The notes under the pieces are model-generated. The model had not been told where the DNA came from. It made no database searches and saw only the letters and a list, made by a program, of their open reading frames with translations. A stretch of 64,000 bases of DNA, taken from assembly GCF_019093865.1 (NCBI RefSeq), contig NZ_JABJXD010000010.1:1-64000 (forward strand). The letters run 5' to 3'. This document shows positions 39,921 through 49,401 of this stretch, one piece after another. Position 1 is the stretch's first letter; the number at the start of each line of letters is the position of its first letter. The DNA comes from Lentibacillus saliphilus. GTDB lineage: Bacteria; Bacillota; Bacilli; Bacillales; Amphibacillaceae. Position numbers and translations under genes: made by a program.

Positions 39921-40697
39921 ATGAAACAACCCGCTGTGACGATGCACAACGTAGAATACACATATGATCGATCAAGCGTCCTGCGACAAATCGATTTTGA
40001 ATTACCACGCGGCTCTTTTATGGGACTAACGGGTCCAAATGGTGGTGGAAAGACGACACTCATTAAGCTCATCCTTGGATTACTTAAGCCTGATAAAGGT
40101 CAAATTCATTTGTTTGGACAGCCCATTCAGACATTTAAGGATTGGACGAAAATAGGCTTCGTCTCACAAAAATCCAATGCCTTTAATAAAGGATTTCCTG
40201 CAACTGTCTATGAGGTTGTGTCGATGGGACTAACTGGAAAACTCGGCTACTTTAAATTTTTTAACAAGACGCACAAAGAAAAAATCCATACCGCGATTAA
40301 AAGCGTCGGTATGGAAGCATACACGAACCAAAATATTGGCGACCTATCAGGCGGACAGCAGCAGCGTGTGTTTATCGCGCGCGCACTCGTTAGCGACCCT
40401 GAATTGCTCATATTAGATGAACCAACCGTCGGTGTTGACGCTGAAAATGTCGATCGTTTTTATGATTTGTTAAAAAAGCTCAATCAAGAACAAGGGATTA
40501 CGATGCTGCTCGTCACGCATGATACTGGCACAATGACAAAGCATGCCACCGATATTGTTTGTTTAAATAAAACGCTCCATTTTCACGGTGAACCTGATGA
40601 CTATACGTCACTAACGGCGACAGATCTGTCCAAGTTTTACGGTTATCCGGTCAATCTCGTCGAGCATGATCCAGACGAAAAGGAGGAATTGTCGTGA
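39921..40697 (+). CDS. znuC: Zinc ABC transporter ATPase ZnuC/AdcC
   Basis: 258 residues from the ATG behind AGGTGATAACG. Walker A GPNGGGKTT, signature LSGGQQQR, Walker B LLILDEPTVGVD. It overlaps the permease start by 4 bases (GTGA). Confidence 0.93.
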   Translation: MKQPAVTMHNVEYTYDRSSVLRQIDFELPRGSFMGLTGPNGGGKTTLIKLILGLLKPDKGQIHLFGQPIQTFKDWTKIGFVSQKSNAFNKGFPATVYEVVSMGLTGKLGYFKFFNKTHKEKIHTAIKSVGMEAYTNQNIGDLSGGQQQRVFIARALVSDPELLILDEPTVGVDAENVDRFYDLLKKLNQEQGITMLLVTHDTGTMTKHATDIVCLNKTLHFHGEPDDYTSLTATDLSKFYGYPVNLVEHDPDEKEELS

Positions 40698-41572
40698 TTG
40701 CAGATTTTTTGCATTATGATTTTTTGCGGCATACGTTGTATACGGGTCTCCTGATCGGTATTATCGCACCATTACTCGGCTCATTTATTGTTGTCAGACG
40801 GCTTTCTCTGCTCGCTGATGCACTATCCCATGTGACGCTTGCAGGAATTGCTTTTGCCTTATATATTGATAAGAGATGGGGAATTGTTGCGATTTCACCA
40901 CTTTATGGCGGCATGATTTTTTCAGTGATTGGGTCAGTTCTAATTGAGAAATTACGTAGCGTGTATAGGGCGTTTCAAGAGTTAGCCATCCCGATCATTT
41001 TATCTGGTGGTGTCGGCCTTAGTGTCATTTTCATATCATTGGCCAATGGCTTTAACACAGATCTATTCAACTATTTATTCGGGTCCGTATCAGCTGTGAG
41101 CCAAACTGATTTTCTATCGATTCTAGGTATATCCATTTTTATTATCATTGTTATACTCCTATTTTATAAAGAATTAATTACGCTGTCCTTTGACGAAGAA
41201 CATGCGACTGTATCAGGGATACATGCAAAGTGGATTCATTTGCTATTTATCGTGTTAACCGCGCTCGTTATAGCGGCTTCGATTCGAATCGTAGGTGTAT
41301 TGTTAGTATCCGCTTTAATGACATTACCTGTCGCAGCAGCCATAAGAGTATCGAAGGGATTTAAACAAATGGTCATCATGTCAATTATATTCGGAGAGTT
41401 TGCGGTCATAATTGGACTCGTAACCGGATATTATCTTGGCATACCACCAGGCGGTACGATTGTTCTAACCGCTATCTTTATCTTAATAGCTACGTTAATT
41501 TATAAACGGATCCGAACAGCTTATAAAGGAGGCAGCAGCGATGAATCAACAAGAAGCCGTCAATATGCTTAA
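40694..41572 (+). CDS. znuB: Zinc ABC transporter permease ZnuB/AdcB
   Basis: 292 residues, about 8 membrane helices, ABC-3 family (RRLSLLADALSHVTLAGIAF). GTG start with GGAGG seven bases upstream. Its 3' end overlaps zur by 32 bases. Confidence 0.93.
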   Translation: MIADFLHYDFLRHTLYTGLLIGIIAPLLGSFIVVRRLSLLADALSHVTLAGIAFALYIDKRWGIVAISPLYGGMIFSVIGSVLIEKLRSVYRAFQELAIPIILSGGVGLSVIFISLANGFNTDLFNYLFGSVSAVSQTDFLSILGISIFIIIVILLFYKELITLSFDEEHATVSGIHAKWIHLLFIVLTALVIAASIRIVGVLLVSALMTLPVAAAIRVSKGFKQMVIMSIIFGEFAVIIGLVTGYYLGIPPGGTIVLTAIFILIATLIYKRIRTAYKGGSSDESTRSRQYA

Positions 41573-41954
41573 AGCACACAACTTTAAAATCACTGACAAA
41601 CGTTTGGACATCATTCGCTTTTTTGAAGAGGCCGATGGCTATCGCACAGCGAAAGACCTAAATACCTATATGGAAAGCACGCATCCGAATATTAGCTTCG
41701 ATACTGTTTATCGTAATCTCCACCTGTATCATGAAATGGGTCTATTAGAATCAACAACATTACAAGGGGAGAAGCATTTTAGGCTCCGCTGTTCTCATCA
41801 TCATCACCATCATTTTATTTGTAGCCATTGTGGCGGCACTAAAGAAATAGATATGTGTCCCATGGAACAATTAAAAAAAGCATTGGCAGGCTATCAAATA
41901 AATGATCATAAGTTTGAAATTTATGGGCTATGCCCGTCTTGTCAATCTGTGTAA
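41541..41954 (+). CDS. zur: Fur-family zinc repressor Zur
   Basis: 137 residues. Winged-helix part with NISFDTVYRNLHLYHEMGLL; C-terminal metal domain with a run of His (CSHHHHHHFICSHCGG) and two CxxC pairs (CSHC and CPSC). Gene position in a zinc operon and Zur boxes at its head make Zur more likely than Fur or PerR. Confidence 0.92.
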   Translation: MNQQEAVNMLKAHNFKITDKRLDIIRFFEEADGYRTAKDLNTYMESTHPNISFDTVYRNLHLYHEMGLLESTTLQGEKHFRLRCSHHHHHHFICSHCGGTKEIDMCPMEQLKKALAGYQINDHKFEIYGLCPSCQSV

Positions 41955-41990
41955 CTGTCGAATATATAAAAACATGACGTATTTATTATA

Positions 41991-42043
41991 AAAACCTGAA
42001 CCGATTCAGATGCTTCATCATGAATCAATGTTCAGGTTTTTTA
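41991..42043. terminator. Bidirectional intrinsic terminator
   Basis: AAAACCTGAAC pairs with GTTCAGGTTTT around a partly paired loop. Ends zur on plus and the DUF4129 gene on minus. Confidence 0.8.
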
Positions 42044-42078
42044 ATGAGTTGTATGATGCTGTATCCAAAAGACAGGAA

Positions 42079-43272
42079 CTATTTCTTTAATAAAGTCAAA
42101 AGATCATCTAACTTTTTATCAAACCGTGCAATAGCACTTTCAGAAACGTCTTCCTCACCATATCGCACATGCTGATACACAGCCAAGTCATCATGAAAGC
42201 CAATTCTAGTAAGCCATTCTTCAATGGTTTCAAAGCGATATCGTTTGTATTCTGTTCTAACTGCCTGCTTTTCTAAATTGTGCACCTTTTTTCGAACAGG
42301 ATGTCGTCGCTTAAGATATTTGTTCCTTATTGAATCAGACCAGCTTGAACGATTTTTTCCTTTGTCATTAAAATCAATGTCTTCATATGTAACGCCGTCA
42401 GAAAAAGATTGCTGTTTTTGACTCCAATGTTGGCGAGAATACCGCACAATGAATAAGATTATAAGGGCAATACCAATTCCTATAAAGATGATGTGAATGA
42501 TTGGCAAGGCTTCTTCAATCGATGAATCTTGTCTGGATTCAAATCGATCCTCACGATTCGGTATTAAACTCTTTTCCTCCGAGTCGACATTTTCTTGAAT
42601 GTGCTCTTGGAGCTGATCAAGCGGTTTTTCAACTGGATTTAAAATGAATTTCCCTATCGCAATGACCGTTGATGTCAATAATCGCCATGCATTAACGACA
42701 CCATATTGAACGACATCAAATAAAAATAAATACCCTACCCCACCTGCTAGTAATGTCCCTAAATAAAGCGATAATGTTCCTAGAACGCTCTTTTTCTGCC
42801 TGGCATCCATGTTATTCATATGACTGAGCATGAAGCCAGCTATTAAAATCAAAAGGGTTAAAACGGCATACAGAATGATTTCCCAGTCTTTTAACACTAT
42901 GAAAATGATAATTGGCAATACGCACACGATACGAAGATATGTATCATTTCTTTTTAAAAGCGTGTCCTGTCGAATGATTAAGTAACGCCATGTCATTAAT
43001 AAAGGAAGTGCAACGCTGGGCACGACTGTAAAACCTAACAAATAAAAAACAGGAATAAATGAGAGTCCCATTACAATAAACAGTGGCTGAATCATATTGT
43101 ACTTCGTTAACATGGAAAAGCCGATACACATCACCATTGTCACACCTAAAAAGGACATATATGGCACGTCTCGAGTAAATAGCTGCAAAACTGGAGATAA
43201 CAGCATAAATAAAAGAAGTGCTTCACATAAAAAAGAATACGCATAGGTGAATAATAGCTGATTATCTCGCAT
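42079..43272 (-). CDS. DUF4129-containing membrane protein without transglutaminase domain
   Basis: 397 residues. The N-terminal half has about 6 membrane helices; after a charged linker and a further helix (about 255-278) comes a cytosolic DUF4129-like part (RTEYKRYRFETIEEWLTRIG). In B. subtilis YebA a transglutaminase domain lies between these parts; here it is missing. It overlaps the DUF58 gene by 11 bases. Envelope role unknown. Confidence 0.78.
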   Translation of the reverse strand: MRDNQLLFTYAYSFLCEALLLFMLLSPVLQLFTRDVPYMSFLGVTMVMCIGFSMLTKYNMIQPLFIVMGLSFIPVFYLLGFTVVPSVALPLLMTWRYLIIRQDTLLKRNDTYLRIVCVLPIIIFIVLKDWEIILYAVLTLLILIAGFMLSHMNNMDARQKKSVLGTLSLYLGTLLAGGVGYLFLFDVVQYGVVNAWRLLTSTVIAIGKFILNPVEKPLDQLQEHIQENVDSEEKSLIPNREDRFESRQDSSIEEALPIIHIIFIGIGIALIILFIVRYSRQHWSQKQQSFSDGVTYEDIDFNDKGKNRSSWSDSIRNKYLKRRHPVRKKVHNLEKQAVRTEYKRYRFETIEEWLTRIGFHDDLAVYQHVRYGEEDVSESAIARFDKKLDDLLTLLKK

Positions 43273-44491
43273 TTGTTATCACGTCACTTATCCAAGGTTT
43301 TAGACTTGCGTCTCCATGTTTCGAAAATACAACGTTAAGAACATTCGGATGTTCATACATCAAATCATTCATGACAGAGTGCCCTTCAGGGGGTACATCA
43401 CCAATCACAACGATCGTCTTTGGACGTGATAAATTTTGTGCGACATGATGGAGTAACGATATAAATGGATAGACAATAGGTTCTTTAGGAACACGTGCGA
43501 GCATTTCCATTGCTCTAATTAAGTGTTGCTTGCCTTCACCTTCCCTCACATGTATAAACGGTGGGCGGCCAGGTTTTAAAGTATTAATCATCATCTCAAA
43601 CGGGATATGATGTTCTACAGCAAACTGACACAAAAATGTTGCCGCAGACAAACGACCCTCAAGGTCATCGACTTGAATATGCTCTTGGGAACTGGGGTCT
43701 GATGACATAGACGCATTCACAATAAATACGTAAGCATCATCCATAACGGTTTCATAAATATTCGTTTGTAATTCCTGCGATTTAGCAGATGCCTTCCAAT
43801 TAATACGTTGGAATGGATCTCGAGATGTATAATTACGCGTTCCAACTGTATGCATAAGGTCTTCATAGATAGAATTGCGAACCGGTTGATGTCCCGGTTC
43901 GAATTGTTTCAAAATATCAATACCAGAAACAGGTGTGCTTTGAGGAAATACGACAATTTCGGGCTTGAAAAAATGTTGATAACTGAGACGAACGTCAGAA
44001 AAACTAAATAAATGCGGAAATCGATAAGATATGTTATTAAAGCGGGCCGCTCCGCGCTGCTCTGCGGTAAACTTGAATGTGATAATCGTCTTTTTCTTTC
44101 CTATCAAAGATAGTGGTATTTCAATATCGTTTATTTGCCGGCCTTGGTACTTTAAATGTGAAGCAGGTTTAATCGTTTGATTGACTTGCATATGTAAATG
44201 ACCGTTTATAAGGGGGAATTTCCCTATATTCGAGAATACAAACTGAAGCTCACCCTCATCTTTCGGAAATAAATACAGCGTTGTGTGCGGATTAGCTAAC
44301 TCAATATTTTTTGGATAAGACCGATCAAATAATACATTTAGCACCAAATAAATGATTAAGACACCTGCCACTACGAACAGGCCTCTAATAGCCATAAAGA
44401 GCCCCAATAGACTCAAAAGAAGAATTGAAGCGCCAATAAATTCATACAGTTTATGTTCTGTTACACGGCGTTCCTTTTGCCACATCATCAT
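43262..44491 (-). CDS. DUF58 family protein
   Basis: 409 residues. Two membrane helices near the N-terminus, a beta-rich part, then the DUF58 core with DPFQRINWKASAKSQELQTN and a vWA-like fold. DUF58 genes usually sit behind a MoxR AAA ATPase; none is present here. Three ATG codons in a row follow AAGGATG. Confidence 0.85.
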   Translation of the reverse strand: MMMWQKERRVTEHKLYEFIGASILLLSLLGLFMAIRGLFVVAGVLIIYLVLNVLFDRSYPKNIELANPHTTLYLFPKDEGELQFVFSNIGKFPLINGHLHMQVNQTIKPASHLKYQGRQINDIEIPLSLIGKKKTIITFKFTAEQRGAARFNNISYRFPHLFSFSDVRLSYQHFFKPEIVVFPQSTPVSGIDILKQFEPGHQPVRNSIYEDLMHTVGTRNYTSRDPFQRINWKASAKSQELQTNIYETVMDDAYVFIVNASMSSDPSSQEHIQVDDLEGRLSAATFLCQFAVEHHIPFEMMINTLKPGRPPFIHVREGEGKQHLIRAMEMLARVPKEPIVYPFISLLHHVAQNLSRPKTIVVIGDVPPEGHSVMNDLMYEHPNVLNVVFSKHGDASLKPWISDVITNAR

Positions 44492-44585
44492 TACAACATC
44501 CTTTTAGACTGATATAAACGACACTTTTATACTATCACAAAAATCGGAAAAATTATAACGGGCGGATCAACTCGGGATAAATTAA

Positions 44586-44621
44586 AACCTAAATCACATG
44601 AATGGTCATGAGATTTAGGTT
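44586..44621 (-). terminator. Intrinsic terminator of the CNNM/CorC gene
   Basis: A 10-bp stem AACCTAAATC/GATTTAGGTT with a second short pairing in the loop, followed on minus by TTTTAATTT. Confidence 0.65.
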
Positions 44622-44663
44622 ATTATAAAGTCACGATATTCGATAGAATATTTTAGCCGCTTT

Positions 44664-45947
44664 TTAACGCTGTATGATTTTAACTTTTTTCACCTGGTAG
44701 CCATCAATTTCTTCTACGATAAATTGAACCCCGTCATGTTCAACAACTGTCCCATAGCCCGCGTCCATATGATGGGTAATAATCCAACCTCCAATCGTAT
44801 CGACTTCTTCATCCTTTAGATGTGTTCCGAGTAATGCATTCACGTCCTCAAGTAACAATTTACCATCCACAATGTATGTACCGTCAGACAATTTCTCACT
44901 CATTGGTTTTTCATTTGTATCAAATTCATCACGAATGTCACCGACAATTTCCTCAAGAATGTCCTCTACAGTTACAAGTCCCGCTGTGCCTCCATATTCA
45001 TCAATGACAATCGCCATATGAATTCGTTCTTTTTGCATGAGAAGGAGCACTTGTTTGATTGGGGTAGCTTCCGACACGTGCAAAATGGGTCTAATTAAAT
45101 CATTAATGCTGTCTCGTTCTGTCGTCAAACGGTCTGTGAACACTTCCTTAATATTAATGAGACCAACGATATGATCTTTGTCTTCTTCAGCAACCGGATA
45201 TCTTGTGAACTGTCCTTCTTTAATGACGTTCAAATTCTCTTCATAACTGTCTTCCTTATAGAAGCAGAGCATTTCAGTACGTGGAACCATAATTTCCTTC
45301 GCCGTTCGCTCATCAAAATCAAATATGTTTGTCACATATGTCATCTCGGTTTGATTGATTTCTCCACTTTCATAGCTTTCCGAAAGAATGAGGCGTAACT
45401 CTTCTTCAGAATGAGCCACTTCATTTTCGTTCACAGCCTTGAACCCGAACAAGTGAATGATTAAACGGGCCGAGCCATTTAACAACCAAATAAATGGGTA
45501 CATAATCTTGTAAAATAATATGAGTGGGCGCGCACAGACGAGCGCAACCGCTTCAGCCTTTTGAATCGCTATTGTTTTCGGTGCCAGTTCACCAACTACA
45601 ACGTGTAAAAATGTGATAAAGAAAAAGGCAATACCGAATGATATGATCGCCGATAATGCTGGTGTCAATTCAATGCTTCGAAATACAGGGTCTAGCAACA
45701 CTTGAATCGTCGGCTCACCTAACCACCCGAGTCCAAGAGCTGTAACCGTAATCCCTAACTGACAAGCTGATAAGTACGCATCAAGGTTGTCGATCAGCTT
45801 TTTAACATGTATGGCAGCTTTATTGCCTTGAGCGATTAACTGATCGATCCGTGTTGCCCTTACTTTGACAATCGCAAATTCAGTTGCTACGAAAAAAGCT
45901 GTCAATATAATTAGTAGAGCGACTGTTAGAAGCTTAACAATGATCAT
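44664..45947 (-). CDS. CNNM/CorC family membrane protein (MpfA/HlyC type)
   Basis: 427 residues. N-terminal DUF21 membrane domain (about 1-140, with FFVATEFAIVKVRATRID), two CBS domains (about 205-330; RYPVAEEDKDHIVGLINIKE and VIDEYGGTAGLVTVEDILEE) and a C-terminal CorC/HlyC domain. The family includes MpfA, linked to Mg2+ export. The ribosome binding site lies 35 bases from the ATG, with a hairpin between. Confidence 0.88.
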   Translation of the reverse strand: MIIVKLLTVALLIILTAFFVATEFAIVKVRATRIDQLIAQGNKAAIHVKKLIDNLDAYLSACQLGITVTALGLGWLGEPTIQVLLDPVFRSIELTPALSAIISFGIAFFFITFLHVVVGELAPKTIAIQKAEAVALVCARPLILFYKIMYPFIWLLNGSARLIIHLFGFKAVNENEVAHSEEELRLILSESYESGEINQTEMTYVTNIFDFDERTAKEIMVPRTEMLCFYKEDSYEENLNVIKEGQFTRYPVAEEDKDHIVGLINIKEVFTDRLTTERDSINDLIRPILHVSEATPIKQVLLLMQKERIHMAIVIDEYGGTAGLVTVEDILEEIVGDIRDEFDTNEKPMSEKLSDGTYIVDGKLLLEDVNALLGTHLKDEEVDTIGGWIITHHMDAGYGTVVEHDGVQFIVEEIDGYQVKKVKIIQR

Positions 45948-45952
45948 GGCGT

Positions 45953-45987
45953 TGCTCTGTCACTGCTCGTACAGAGCACTCACCTCC
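45953..45987 (-). promoter_or_regulatory. Unusual translation leader: Shine-Dalgarno and start separated by a hairpin, with possible mini-ORF
   Basis: GGAGG lies at 45983-45987, but the ATG is at 45947. Between them is an 8-bp stem (TGCTCTGT/ACAGAGCA, 10-base loop). A GTG right behind the Shine-Dalgarno opens an 11-codon frame whose TGA overlaps the gene's ATG (ATGA). Either the folded hairpin brings the site close, or a leader peptide is translated and coupled. Confidence 0.55.
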
Positions 45988-46029
45988 TTTTTAACCCCAA
46001 GATGACACCCGTCTTCACAAAAATCATCG

Positions 46030-47520
46030 TTACGATTTCGATGAAAACATCGTCTTTATAATACGTAAAAATGCAACAACCATTGTTAACAATATGACGG
46101 TAAATGGCAAGGCAGATATGAGCGAAGCGGTTTGTAACGCATTTAAACCACCTGATCCAGCTAATAAAAGAACGACAGCAATGGCCGTAATGAGAACGCC
46201 CCATATCATTTTAACGCGTAGGGCTGGATTTAAACTGCCCTTCGATGTCATGCTACCAAGTATATATGTTGCTGAATCGGCAGATGTCACTAAAAATGTG
46301 AATATAAGCATGATCGAAAGAATAGATAGGACAATCGAAAATGGCATATCACCATATGTTTCAAACAATGCGACAGCGATATCATTGTTCACGGCTTCAG
46401 CAATATGGGTACCATTGTTCAAGTCACTGAATATCGTCGTTCCCCCAAACACAGCAATCCACATACACGCAATTACCGGAGGCACAACGAGGACACCAAA
46501 AACAAATTCTCGAATCGTTCTTCCTCTAGAAACACGGGCAACAAATGCGCCAACGAAAGGTGACCAGGCAATCGCCCAAGCCCAATAAAAGATTGTCCAG
46601 TCTTGGACCCAGCTCCCATCTTGATAAGGCGTTAAACGAAGTGAGTATTGAACAAAATTCGTTAAATAATCACCAAGGCCGAGTACGAATGTATTTAAAA
46701 TAAAGACACCAGGACCTGCAATAAAGACAAATACCAAAAGGACCAAGCACAAGCCTAAATTTAAATTACTAAGCCATTTGATGCCTTTGTTCAGACCTGT
46801 ACTTGAGGACAACAAATACATCACGAGCATCACAGCTGCAATGGCAATTTGAATCCAAATGGATGTTGGAAGACCAAATACGTTTTTTAATCCGCCATTC
46901 ATTTGCAGGATTCCAAGTCCCAGAGAGGTCGCTACACCCATAACAGTTGCAATAACTGCAAGAGAATCAACTGTATTTCCGAGCAGCTTATTTTTGCCGA
47001 CGACAGGTTCTATCGCTTTGGAGATCAATCCTTTCTTTTCTTGCTTGAATTGGAGAAACGCAATTACGAGCCCTACAATCGCAAAAACAGACCATTGACT
47101 GACACCCCAATGGAAAAATGAATACCCCATTGCAACGCGAGCTGCTTCTTCTGTTTGAGCTTCTAGCCCTGGAAAAGGCGTCGTGAAAAAGTGGCTCATC
47201 GGTTCAGCCACACCCCAAAATACAAGACCGGCACCAAATCCCGCTGAAAACAACATACCGATCCATGTAAAAAACGGATATTCAGGACGTGAATGAGCGG
47301 CACCTAATCTCACTTTTCCATATTTACTAATCGATAAACCAACCAAAAATAATACAAAGATAAAAACAGCTAACAAATAAAACCAGCCAAAATAAGTCGT
47401 CGTAAATTGAAACAGCTTTTCAGCCACTTCACGAAACTTGACTGGAAAAAATGCACCAATTATAACGAGTAAAGAAACAACACCGGCAGATATGTAGAAA
47501 ACAGGGTTTCGATGTGACAT
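46030..47520 (-). CDS. BCCT-family compatible-solute transporter (OpuD-like)
   Basis: 496 residues from the ATG of MSHRNPVFYI (GGGAAGG seven bases upstream). Twelve membrane helices expected. BCCT signature region: FFHWGVSQWSVFAIVG and the Trp-rich FYWAWAIAWSPFVGAFVARV. Imports glycine betaine or choline-like solutes with Na+. The exact substrate is not determined by sequence alone. Confidence 0.9.
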   Translation of the reverse strand: MSHRNPVFYISAGVVSLLVIIGAFFPVKFREVAEKLFQFTTTYFGWFYLLAVFIFVLFLVGLSISKYGKVRLGAAHSRPEYPFFTWIGMLFSAGFGAGLVFWGVAEPMSHFFTTPFPGLEAQTEEAARVAMGYSFFHWGVSQWSVFAIVGLVIAFLQFKQEKKGLISKAIEPVVGKNKLLGNTVDSLAVIATVMGVATSLGLGILQMNGGLKNVFGLPTSIWIQIAIAAVMLVMYLLSSSTGLNKGIKWLSNLNLGLCLVLLVFVFIAGPGVFILNTFVLGLGDYLTNFVQYSLRLTPYQDGSWVQDWTIFYWAWAIAWSPFVGAFVARVSRGRTIREFVFGVLVVPPVIACMWIAVFGGTTIFSDLNNGTHIAEAVNNDIAVALFETYGDMPFSIVLSILSIMLIFTFLVTSADSATYILGSMTSKGSLNPALRVKMIWGVLITAIAVVLLLAGSGGLNALQTASLISALPFTVILLTMVVAFLRIIKTMFSSKS

Positions 47521-47834
47521 AACAAAACCTTCCCTATTAAGTTTTTTCCACCGTAAATCAAACGGTGGATGAAAGAGCTCATAGGTATATATCCACAAAT
47601 CTTGCTCGGTAAACCTTATTTTAAGAAATAGATACAAAATTATACATTGGAGTTGGGTTCGAGGGCATCGTTTAAGGGCTCTATTCTATAATAGTGTGTG
47701 GGATTGTACGTGTGGTTCTATTATGACGGGGGTAAAACGAATGGTGAAAGGAGTTCCAATTATGTGGACTTGGATAAATGATTTTTGATGTGGTTAGGAA
47801 TGACAGCTGTGGTGGGCAAGCCTGCTGGACAAGA
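47521..47834. other. Non-coding region upstream of the BCCT gene
   Basis: About 310 bases before the repeat array. A frame extends upstream of the BCCT start but has no ribosome binding site and is not read as gene. No clear promoter or hairpin found; the BCCT promoter must lie here or in the array. Confidence 0.4.
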
Positions 47835-48054
47835 TATGCGGCTGCTTTGACGGATATGCGGCAGATTTTTGATATATGCGGCTGCTTTGGTGGATATGCG
47901 GTAGAGTTCTGATTTATGCGGCTGCTTTGGTGGATATGCGGTAGAGTTCTGATTTATGCGGCTGTAATAGCGTTTATACGGATTTATTAGCCTTTATACG
48001 GCAATATTAGGTTTTATAAGGCTGAATTGATGTGTATGCGAATTTAGATAGATA
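47835..48054. repeat. Array of 11 units with exact 20-bp period, core TATGCGG
   Basis: The heptamer TATGCGG or a close variant starts at 47835, 47855, 47875, 47895, 47915, 47935 and 47955 (exact), 47975 and 47995 (TATACGG), 48015 (TATAAGG) and 48035 (TATGCGA). Units 47875-47914 and 47915-47954 are an exact 40-bp tandem copy. The period is not a multiple of three and stops occur, so it is not coding. Units decay from left to right. Twenty bases is close to two helical turns. It lies between the BCCT and NlpC/P60 genes, both on minus. Confidence 0.9.
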
Positions 48055-48123
48055 TAGGGTGTTTAGCAATGTAGCATTGAAACGTTTTTCACTCATTGAA
48101 TGTATAAATGAATGTTTTCCAAA

Positions 48124-48150
48124 TAAAAAACCCTCCATAATGGAGGGCTG
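48124..48150 (-). terminator. Intrinsic terminator of the NlpC/P60 gene
   Basis: The perfect 8-bp stem CCCTCCAT/ATGGAGGG is followed on minus by TTTTTTATTT. Confidence 0.85.
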
Positions 48151-48162
48151 TATTGTTGTATA

Positions 48163-49401
48163 TTAATGTATTCTTCTTACATGACCTTTAAAATGATTAT
48201 ACCAATAGCCACTTGTCATACTTGCAATTTCTACTCCATTGCTTGATTGAGCACCAATGAATTTGCCATTGCCTAAATAAATCCCTACATGACTGTCCGC
48301 TCTTCCTGGAACTGTATTGCTAAAGAAGACAAGGTCACCTGGTTTTGCCTCTGAATAAGGAATAGCTTTTCCTGTATATCTCAGAGATCTCGTACTAGAT
48401 GGAATTGATACCCCACCTTGCTTATAGGCCCAAGAAACAAATCCAGAGCAATCAAACCCGGTTGAAGGGCTCTTTCCGCCCCAACGATAAGGTAATCCTA
48501 AATATGGCATCCCCGCATTTAATATCGTACTCATATTTCCTGATCCTGATGGAATTCCTGATGGCTTTGACGAATTCGATGGCTTTGATGAACTAGAATG
48601 ACCTAGACTCGTTAAGTTACCGCCATTACTTGGAGTTGCAGCAGCGATGCTCTGGCTAATATTTGATTCAAGTGAGGCCAAACGTGAATCCTCTACTTTA
48701 AGCTTAGCTGCCAATTTGCGTAAGTTGTTTTCCTTTTTATTTAAATCTTGCTTGCGTTCAGCATTCGCCTCTCGCTGTGCTACAATAATGCTGTCCATTT
48801 CATCTAAATCAAGCTTCATATCTTCAAGTTCTTGAAGTCTCGTCTCAACTTTATCTTGTTTAACAACGAGTGTTGCTTTATCAGCTTCTTGTTCTTCAAC
48901 AATATCAGCATCGGATTCCGTAATCCGATTCACAATTGCTAAGCGGCTAATAAATTCACCGAAGCTCTTTGCTCCAAAAATAACTTCCATATAGCTTAAA
49001 TTACCGCCACTTTCCTGAAATGACAATGCACGGTTGTGAAGGATATCCATACGCTTTTCGATGTTTGTTTCGAGAACACCGATTTCGTCTTCAAGAGCCG
49101 CCACTTCATCGTTGGCCTTTGTAATATCTTTTTCAGTTTGTTTCATCATGCTGCGATTTTCTTTTAAAGCTTCTTCCGTTCGTTGAATCGCTTCATTTAA
49201 TTTTTCTATATCGAACAACACATCAGCTATATCCGCTTCTGCATCAGATAATTCACTTTTGATAGAATCACGTTCACTTTGAATGGTTGATTTCTGTTGT
49301 TTAAGTGATTGAAGACTGTCTGCATGAATTGTGTGACTTGAAAAGATACCACCAAAACCAAGTGTGGCTACAGCAGTAATTGTCAAAATTGACTTTTTCA
49401 A
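48163..49401 (-). CDS. Secreted NlpC/P60 endopeptidase with coiled-coil domain (CwlO/PcsB type)
   Basis: 412 residues. Signal peptide to about 27 (IHADS). A long coiled coil follows at about 30-250 with the SYMEVIFGAKSFGEFISRLA segment typical of CwlO/PcsB. A Ser/Gly/Pro linker leads to a C-terminal NlpC/P60 domain with Cys318 (GFDCSGFV) and His371 (DSHVGIYLG). It cuts peptidoglycan peptides; the coiled coil suggests FtsEX-type control. TTG start with GGGGAATG upstream. Confidence 0.92.
   Translation of the reverse strand: MKKSILTITAVATLGFGGIFSSHTIHADSLQSLKQQKSTIQSERDSIKSELSDAEADIADVLFDIEKLNEAIQRTEEALKENRSMMKQTEKDITKANDEVAALEDEIGVLETNIEKRMDILHNRALSFQESGGNLSYMEVIFGAKSFGEFISRLAIVNRITESDADIVEEQEADKATLVVKQDKVETRLQELEDMKLDLDEMDSIIVAQREANAERKQDLNKKENNLRKLAAKLKVEDSRLASLESNISQSIAAATPSNGGNLTSLGHSSSSKPSNSSKPSGIPSGSGNMSTILNAGMPYLGLPYRWGGKSPSTGFDCSGFVSWAYKQGGVSIPSSTRSLRYTGKAIPYSEAKPGDLVFFSNTVPGRADSHVGIYLGNGKFIGAQSSNGVEIASMTSGYWYNHFKGHVRRIH

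Noticed and set aside
41800-41815. His-coding repeat in zur as an artificial tag
   Set aside because: The six His codons lie inside the metal domain between conserved residues and occur naturally in Fur-family proteins.
47521-47637. N-terminal extension of the BCCT transporter by 39 residues
   Set aside because: The extension has no ribosome binding site and is not typical of the family; the ATG at 47520 has GGGAAGG at proper distance.
47835-48054. CRISPR array
   Set aside because: The constant part is only about 7 bases and the period 20 bases; no 24-40-base repeats with unique spacers and no cas genes in the window.
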